Part shown: in pieces, positions 6,454 through 10,497 of the stretch
How the letters are laid out: each line of letters starts with the position of its first letter
Position numbering within the stretch: the first letter of the stretch is position 1
From: an uncultured Prevotella sp.
GTDB taxonomy: Bacteria > Bacteroidota > Bacteroidia > Bacteroidales > Bacteroidaceae
Length of the DNA stretch: 10,497 nucleotides
Direction: 5' to 3'
Assembly: GCA_937880835.1 (NCBI GenBank)
Contig: CALGRN010000125.1
Location: 1 to 10,497, forward strand
Made by a program: the position numbers and the translations under genes
Notes under the pieces: model-generated
The model's database searches: none
Told to the model about the DNA's origin: nothing
The model's input: only the letters and a program-made list of their open reading frames with translations

Positions 6454-7620
6454 ATGAGAGGAAATTTCAAATTTCACAATCCTACAAAATTGTATTTCGG
6501 TGACGATTCTATGAATTTTCTTGGCGAGGAATTAAGAAACTACGGACCGAAAGTGATGCTTTCTTATGGAGGCGGTTCGATAAAGCGAAACGGAATATAT
6601 GATACCGTCATGGAAATTCTGCGTAAAGAAGGTAAAACTGTTATAGAGGATGCGGGCGTAATGCCTAATCCTACGGTGGAGAAACTATATGAAGGAGCGA
6701 GACTGGCACGCGAGAACAATGTCGATTTGATACTTGCGGTAGGCGGTGGTTCTACTATCGACTATGCAAAAGGTGTAAGTGCATCGGCATGGTGCGAAGA
6801 AGATGCTTGGGAAAAATACTATAAGAGAATGGAAGATCCTACATGCAAGCTCATACCGATAGGCTCTGTGCTCACTATGGCAGGCACTGGTTCGGAGATG
6901 AACGGTGGAAGTGTGATAACAAATAATAAGGAAGGACTGAAAATCGGAAAGGTTTTCAATGAAGAGCTGTATCCCAAGTTCACGATACTTAATCCTAAAT
7001 TCACTTTCACCGTGCCTCAATATCACATGGTAGCGGGCGTGTTCGACATAATGTCGCACATCATGGAACAGTATTTCAGCGGTGATGATGACAACACGAG
7101 CGACTACATTGCCGAAGGACTTATGCGGTCGCTGATACATAGTTCGCGTATTGCCGTGAAAAATCCGCAAGACTACGATGCACGTTCAAACATAATGTGG
7201 ACTTCTACATGGGCTTTGAACACACTCATAGCGCAAGGAAAGGAAGGCGACTGGGAAGTACACATGATTGGTCAAGCCATTGGAGCGCACACCGATGCAA
7301 CACACGGAATGACGCTTGCAGCAGTGTCGCCGGCATACTATCGTCACGTAATGGAGGGCGGACTGCACAAGTTCGTGCGCTTTGCAGAAAATGTATGGAG
7401 CATACGGACGGACGGTAAAACAGACCGACAGATTGCGGAAGAGGGTTTGAAAGCTCTTGAAAGTTGGATGCGCGAGATAGGACTTGTTATGAGAATATCT
7501 GAACTCGGAGCAACGGAGGAAATGCTTCCGAAGATTGCCGACAGCACATTCATCCTAACAGGGGGCTATAAGGTGCTAACACGCGAGGAGGTGATAGACA
7601 TTCTCAGAGAAAGTTTATAA
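6454..7620 (+). CDS. Iron-containing alcohol dehydrogenase, YqhD/butanol-dehydrogenase type
   Basis: The 388-residue protein matches the length of E. coli YqhD (387) and clostridial BdhA. Members are cytosolic NAD(P)H-dependent reductases that turn aldehydes into alcohols at a single bound divalent metal. The Rossmann half carries GGGSIKRNG (from residue 39), typical of this subgroup, and the dinucleotide loop GGGSTID (from 97). The metal-binding half has D198 and H202 in FDIMSHIME, H270 in VHMIG and H284 in DATHG. The D-to-H gap of 4 and the H-to-H gap of 14 match YqhD D194/H198 and H267/H281 as I recall them, so the metal site looks intact. The start is the only sensible ATG, 46 bases after a promoter box, with no clear Shine-Dalgarno. 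A terminator follows, so it is probably monocistronic. Likely role is aldehyde detoxification or redox balancing in fermentation; the true substrate and cofactor preference cannot be read from sequence. Confidence 0.93.
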   Translation: MRGNFKFHNPTKLYFGDDSMNFLGEELRNYGPKVMLSYGGGSIKRNGIYDTVMEILRKEGKTVIEDAGVMPNPTVEKLYEGARLARENNVDLILAVGGGSTIDYAKGVSASAWCEEDAWEKYYKRMEDPTCKLIPIGSVLTMAGTGSEMNGGSVITNNKEGLKIGKVFNEELYPKFTILNPKFTFTVPQYHMVAGVFDIMSHIMEQYFSGDDDNTSDYIAEGLMRSLIHSSRIAVKNPQDYDARSNIMWTSTWALNTLIAQGKEGDWEVHMIGQAIGAHTDATHGMTLAAVSPAYYRHVMEGGLHKFVRFAENVWSIRTDGKTDRQIAEEGLKALESWMREIGLVMRISELGATEEMLPKIADSTFILTGGYKVLTREEVIDILRESL

Positions 7621-7673
7621 GCAGCAAATAATTACTCGCCGGCTTTTCAAAGAAAGCTTGCGGACTTTAAAAC

Positions 7674-7715
7674 AAGAGCTAATCAGATTTTCAAGGCAAT
7701 CTGATTAGCTCTTTT
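7674..7715 (+). terminator. Terminator of the alcohol dehydrogenase gene
   Basis: A perfect 16-bp stem (7674-7689 with 7698-7713, left arm AAGAGCTAATCAGATT) has an 8-base loop and ends in TTTT (7712-7715). It is 53 bases past the stop codon. It separates the dehydrogenase from the antiporter gene downstream on the same strand, which argues against an operon. Confidence 0.9.
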
Positions 7716-7829
7716 CCATTTGCCATTATAATTCATCAATAAGCATACCGATGCTCTGTTTTCTGCGACATTGACAGCCGACTGATAACATTTAACCGCA
7801 TTGCACTGCCGTTTGTCAATTTTCTTTTA

Positions 7830-7837
7830 TATCTTTG
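7830..7837 (+). promoter_or_regulatory. Bacteroidetes-type -7 box for the antiporter gene; fixes its start codon
   Basis: TATCTTTG, followed by CA, fits TAnnTTTG. A TTTG at 7812-7815 is 14 bases upstream, shorter than the ideal -33 spacing. The box ends 20 bases before ATG 7858, so the leader would be about 13-15 bases. Because the box falls inside the open frame that begins at TTG 7801, that longer start is unlikely. Confidence 0.55.
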
Positions 7838-7857
7838 CATCCTCAAAAATTATCATT

Positions 7858-8781
7858 ATGTTGCTTAATATTGTTTTAATAATTGTCGGAATAGCCGTTG
7901 TGATATGGGGAGCTGACAGACTTACCGAAGGCGCAGTAGGCATTGCAGAGCGTATGAACATACCTCAGATAGTGATAGGACTGACCATTGTGGCTATGGG
8001 AACATCGATGCCGGAGTTTTGCGTGAGTTTAGTTTCGGCTCTTAAAGGCACTCCCGACCTTGCCGTAGGCAACGTTACGGGAAGCAATATCTTCAATTCC
8101 ATGTTCATCGTGGGATGCGTGGCAGCCGTATCACCTATGCCTATATTGAAATCAACGGTAAGAAAAGACATTCCGTTCGCACTCTTGGCGTCAGCAGTGC
8201 TGCTTATGCTGTGTCTCGACAACGGCATATCACGCTTGGATGCAGGCATACTTCTCATTATATTTGCGTTCTTCATGGCTTATACTCTTAACTTGGCTAA
8301 GAACGGAAAAGCAGAAGCTGGCAGCGAGAAAAAGAACATAAAACCGCTGAAAGCCGTCATTTTCATACTCTTGGGACTTGTATGCCTGATAGTGGGAAGC
8401 AACGTATTCGTAGATGCAGCCACAGAAGTTGCCAAATCGCTTGGTATAAGCGAGGCTGTAATAGGACTGACGATAGTGGCAGGAGGAACATCGCTGCCGG
8501 AGCTTGCAACCAGTCTTGTGGCAGCGCGCAAGGGAAACAGCGGAATAGCAATAGGCAACGTGCTTGGTTCAAACGTATTTAACATATTGGCAATTTTGGG
8601 AATTACGGGCGTAATATGCCCCATGAACATAAAAGGAATAACAATGGTTGACTTCTCAATGCTCATCATAAGCATGCTGCTTTTGCTCATCTTCTCATTT
8701 ACCAAATACACAATAGCGCGCTGGGAGGGTATTCTTCTTGCGGCAGGCTACGTGGGATACATTGCGTATCTTATATATTGA
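7858..8781 (+). CDS. Calcium/sodium antiporter, CaxA/YrbG (CaCA) family
   Basis: The 307-residue inner-membrane protein has about ten hydrophobic segments and the two inverted alpha repeats of the cation/Ca2+ exchanger superfamily. Alpha-1 reads GTSMPE (E53), then GNVTGSNIFN (N77); alpha-2 reads GTSLPE (E215), then GNVLGSNVFN (N239). E53 and E215 correspond to the ion-binding glutamates E54 and E213 of archaeal NCX_Mj as I recall them. The halves are joined by a short basic cytoplasmic linker (KNGKAEAGSEKKN). The length equals that of NCX_Mj and YrbG-type proteins, with no regulatory Ca2+-binding loop as in eukaryotic exchangers. The expected role is Ca2+ export driven by Na+ (or H+) entry. 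ATG 7858 is preferred over TTG 7801: the extra 19 residues are un-conserved in character and overlap the promoter box. Alone between two terminators. Ion specificity is not proven by sequence. Confidence 0.93.
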   Translation: MLLNIVLIIVGIAVVIWGADRLTEGAVGIAERMNIPQIVIGLTIVAMGTSMPEFCVSLVSALKGTPDLAVGNVTGSNIFNSMFIVGCVAAVSPMPILKSTVRKDIPFALLASAVLLMLCLDNGISRLDAGILLIIFAFFMAYTLNLAKNGKAEAGSEKKNIKPLKAVIFILLGLVCLIVGSNVFVDAATEVAKSLGISEAVIGLTIVAGGTSLPELATSLVAARKGNSGIAIGNVLGSNVFNILAILGITGVICPMNIKGITMVDFSMLIISMLLLLIFSFTKYTIARWEGILLAAGYVGYIAYLIY

Positions 8782-8827
8782 GCAATGCAAAATTATCTTT
8801 TCATGTCATGATTTTTCCGAATTCGGA

Positions 8828-8888
8828 AAACAAGAAAACAGCTCTGAAAAAGCAGAAAAAATACTTTTTCGGAGCTGTTTTCTTGTTT
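8828..8888 (+). terminator. Long hairpin terminator of the antiporter gene, probably bidirectional
   Basis: A 25-bp stem (8828-8852 with 8864-8888) with a single T-G wobble (8845/8871) closes an 11-base A-rich loop. The right arm ends TTTTCTTGTTT and the left arm starts with AAAACAAG, so it could stop transcription both ways. It begins 46 bases after the antiporter stop. The stem is much longer than an ordinary terminator needs. Confidence 0.8.
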
Positions 8889-8898
8889 ACGCATCATA

Positions 8899-8977
8899 AA
8901 AGGATAACTTTTGCAATGCTGTTTCATTGTTTTCGTGTTGCAAAAACACAACTTACGGAATGCAAAAGTTATCCTTT
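8899..8977. repeat. 79-bp inverted-repeat element with nested inner hairpin
   Basis: AAAGGATAACTTTTGCA (8899-8915) and its exact reverse complement at 8961-8977 form a perfect 17-bp outer stem. Inside, GTGTT (8935-8939) and AACAC (8945-8949) can form a smaller hairpin. It sits only 10 bases after the antiporter terminator. Neither strand has coding evidence: the short open frames across it are by-products of the palindrome. It looks like a small palindromic or MITE-like unit; no transposase is nearby. Confidence 0.6.
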
Positions 8978-9127
8978 CGCGGTGCAATAACTATTGTTTT
9001 GAAAAATGACGGTTATATAACTTCGGCTTAATTCATTGAATATAAACGCTTTATATTTTTCGTTTTTTTGCGCAGGAATATACATCAAGTTTCAAATTTG
9101 CTTAAATTACACCCTAATGTAAAATTA
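8978..9127. other. AT-rich gene-free spacer with a minor hairpin
   Basis: The only structure I can point to is AATATAAA (9039-9046) and TTTATATT (9050-9057), a perfect but AT-only 8-bp stem followed by T runs (9056-9067). It might act as a weak plus-strand terminator. No open frame in it looks coding. Confidence 0.4.
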
Positions 9128-9197
9128 ATTCTGAATTTCAAACCCTAAAAATCCACACTTGCAGAATGGATTTTTCACAGGATTTGAAATCCAGAAT
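9128..9197 (-). terminator. Nested hairpin downstream of the TlpA-like gene, probable terminator
   Basis: Inner stem: AAAAATCCA (9147-9155) with TGGATTTTT (9167-9175), 9 bp, 11-base loop. Outer stem: 9128-9142 with 9183-9197, 15 positions with one mismatch. On the minus strand the inner stem ends in TTTTT, 102 bases past the stop codon (9256-9258), as expected for a terminator; the A/T symmetry allows plus-strand use too. The additional outer stem makes the whole 70 bases a near-continuous palindrome. Confidence 0.6.
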
Positions 9198-9255
9198 CAG
9201 CAACGAAAAAACTATTTATGCTTATTTCGTTATAATCTTTTGTTTTCGCGAAACA

Positions 9256-10341
9256 CTATTCTCCGTAAATCTCTTTCAACTTAGCTTCGAGTTCAGAGCC
9301 GCGCAAGTCGCAGGCAATTATAGTGCCCTGCGGGTCGAGAAGCACGTTTGAAGGTATGCTGTTTATGCCGTAAGCCTCTGTCGCTGCACTTTTCCAACCT
9401 TTCAAATCAGACATTTGATGCCACTCCATACCAAGATCTTTCACGCCTTTTTTCCAAGCATCTTCCTTGTTGTCGAATGAAACTCCTACAACTTCGTAAC
9501 CCTTTGACGCATGATAACGCTTGTATGTATCCACAACCGTAGGCATTTCTGCGCGGCAAGGTCCGCACCAGCTCGCCCAGAAATCAACGAGAACATAGTT
9601 TCCTTTGCCTGCCCATTGGCTCAACTTCACTATCTTTCCGTCCATGTCACGCATGGTAAGCTCTGTGAATTTCAATCCCGGACGACGCTTTTCCATAGAC
9701 TTCAACTGTGCTTTTGCTTTATCAAGGAAAGCATGATTGCTGTATGTTGCACCCGATGTAAGCAGCGAATTGAGTTTGTCGTAATCGAAAACATAGTAAT
9801 AAGAGCCTAAGAAATAAGCGGGAGTAACGTTATCCTTATTGTCATTACAATAGTTATAGATGTCATCCAATTCTTGTTTCTCTATGTCTTCCATCTGCTT
9901 TTCTATTGCTTTTTTCTTTGCTGCGGTCTCCGCATTATCGTCATTGGGAAGGTCTCTCCACTGCTCATAAAGAGTCATCACCTTAGATGTGCCGTCTGCA
10001 AGTTTTCTTTGGAAATCCGCAAACTTTACATTCTGTTGCGAACCGGATACCGTCAGTTTGTCCATATCAACGTTTACGGGAGTTCCGTCTGCCACTATCG
10101 CGAGTCTGTGCAGCTGGTCCGACATTAAAGTAATGAAAGTATTATTCGGTCTGCCGAGCGATATTCTGAACTTTCCGTTTGCAACCTGCGCACTGTCAAC
10201 ATCGCGCATGTTTCCGTTTATGAAGTAATAAACGTTCTTCAAATCACCCGGCACTGTGCCTTCTATAATAAATTCCGATTTCTGCGCCTGTATTGTCGTT
10301 GCGACAAACACCAAGACTAAAAGTGAAAATATTTTTCTCAT
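9256..10341 (-). CDS. TlpA-family thiol-disulfide oxidoreductase with N-terminal DUF4369-like domain
   Basis: The 361-residue protein begins with a signal peptide (residues 1-19; MRKIFSLLVLVFVATTIQA, cleavage before QK) and has no lipobox cysteine, so it is probably periplasmic and soluble. Residues about 22-110 look like the DUF4369 beta domain common before TlpA domains in Bacteroidetes (IEGTVPGDLKNVYYF, then VDSAQVANGKFRI). Residues about 110-215 are charged and helical. Residues about 225-361 are an AhpC/TSA-Redoxin thioredoxin fold with VDFWASWCGPC, active-site cysteines C259 and C262, and the cis-proline P330 in NSIPSNVLLD. Both redox cysteines are present, so it should be active; family members usually reduce periplasmic disulfides, for example in cytochrome c maturation or oxidative stress. 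No partner such as CcdA/DsbD is in the window, so its electron source and targets are unknown. The gene has its own promoter box and downstream hairpin. Confidence 0.93.
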   Translation of the reverse strand: MRKIFSLLVLVFVATTIQAQKSEFIIEGTVPGDLKNVYYFINGNMRDVDSAQVANGKFRISLGRPNNTFITLMSDQLHRLAIVADGTPVNVDMDKLTVSGSQQNVKFADFQRKLADGTSKVMTLYEQWRDLPNDDNAETAAKKKAIEKQMEDIEKQELDDIYNYCNDNKDNVTPAYFLGSYYYVFDYDKLNSLLTSGATYSNHAFLDKAKAQLKSMEKRRPGLKFTELTMRDMDGKIVKLSQWAGKGNYVLVDFWASWCGPCRAEMPTVVDTYKRYHASKGYEVVGVSFDNKEDAWKKGVKDLGMEWHQMSDLKGWKSAATEAYGINSIPSNVLLDPQGTIIACDLRGSELEAKLKEIYGE

Positions 10342-10371
10342 AAAATTCTGTTTTTATATTTGTAATCTTTG

Positions 10372-10379
10372 CAAATGTA
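10372..10379 (-). promoter_or_regulatory. Bacteroidetes-type -7 box for the TlpA-like gene
   Basis: On the minus strand this reads TACATTTG, followed by CA, the same ten bases as the box before the alcohol dehydrogenase gene. It ends 30 bases before the ATG at 10341. No convincing -33 TTG is present at standard spacing. Confidence 0.55.
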
Positions 10380-10497
10380 GCTATTTTATCACGAACGGCT
10401 ATACCTACATGCATTATTTTAATGAATGTTTGCATATATTTTAAACATTATCGAAATCTCACCGAGTGGTTTTATGTATGGCAGAAAGACATTGTTA
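10380..10497. other. Right-end sequence without a supported gene
   Basis: This stretch lies upstream of the TlpA-like promoter box. It is AT-rich with no strong hairpin. ATG codons at 10474 and 10478 on the plus strand stay open to the window edge, but only 7-8 codons are visible, so no gene can be called. Confidence 0.4.

Noticed and set aside
7640..7660. Small GCTTT/AAAGC hairpin after the alcohol dehydrogenase gene
   Set aside because: The 5-bp stem is weak and is overshadowed by the 16-bp terminator 20 bases later.
6454..8781. Alcohol dehydrogenase and antiporter considered as one operon
   Set aside because: A 237-bp gap with a perfect 16-bp terminator and a separate promoter-like box lies between them, and no functional link is evident.
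8778..8990. Short open frames on both strands across 8778-8990 considered as small genes
   Set aside because: They run through two palindromes, so the two strands encode mirrored peptides; no promoter, start signal or recognisable domain supports them.
9111..9150. Two CCCTAA copies reminiscent of telomere-type repeats
   Set aside because: Only two copies about 30 bases apart, easily due to chance in AT-rich DNA, and one is part of the hairpin region.
10474..10497. Possible start of a plus-strand gene at the right edge (ATG 10474 or 10478)
   Set aside because: Only 7-8 codons are visible, with no promoter box at a suitable distance and no recognisable protein start.

Overview
This window looks like chromosomal DNA from a Bacteroidales bacterium, most likely Prevotella or a close relative. 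Three things suggest this: AT-rich intergenic DNA with TAnnTTTG promoter boxes in place of the E. coli -10; a very large secreted protein built from fibronectin-III and cleaved-adhesin domains with a type IX secretion (T9SS) C-terminal tail; and a periplasmic DUF4369-TlpA thioredoxin. The genus is an inference from family resemblance; no search was run.

Layout from left to right. (1) Positions 1-860 hold the 3' part of nuoN, the last gene of a respiratory complex I (nuo) operon, closed by a strong hairpin terminator. (2) Positions 861-1631 are a gene-free convergent gap unusually full of repeats: a pair of diverged direct repeats, a REPIN-like doublet of palindromes, five tandem short palindromes at about 22-bp period, and the terminator of the next gene. 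(3) Positions 1632-6155, minus strand, encode a 1507-residue exported multidomain adhesin-like protein. (4) A 298-bp divergent promoter region separates it from (5) a YqhD/BDH-type iron-containing alcohol dehydrogenase at 6454-7620, followed by a 16-bp-stem terminator. (6) Positions 7858-8781 encode a CaxA/YrbG-type calcium/sodium antiporter. (7) Positions 8782-9255 are a second gene-free convergent gap with three large hairpin structures. (8) Positions 9256-10341, minus strand, encode the TlpA-family thiol-disulfide protein. The last 156 bases hold its promoter and nothing else I can support.

The genes do not form one pathway. Each complete gene has its own promoter-like box and is followed by a hairpin, so each is probably a single-gene transcription unit. 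Three products act at the envelope or surface (antiporter, TlpA-like protein, adhesin), NuoN is in the inner membrane, and the alcohol dehydrogenase is cytosolic. I see no clear new multi-gene system. The least explained structure is in the two gene-free gaps, especially the tandem palindromes at 1324-1430, and in the modular architecture of the large secreted protein.
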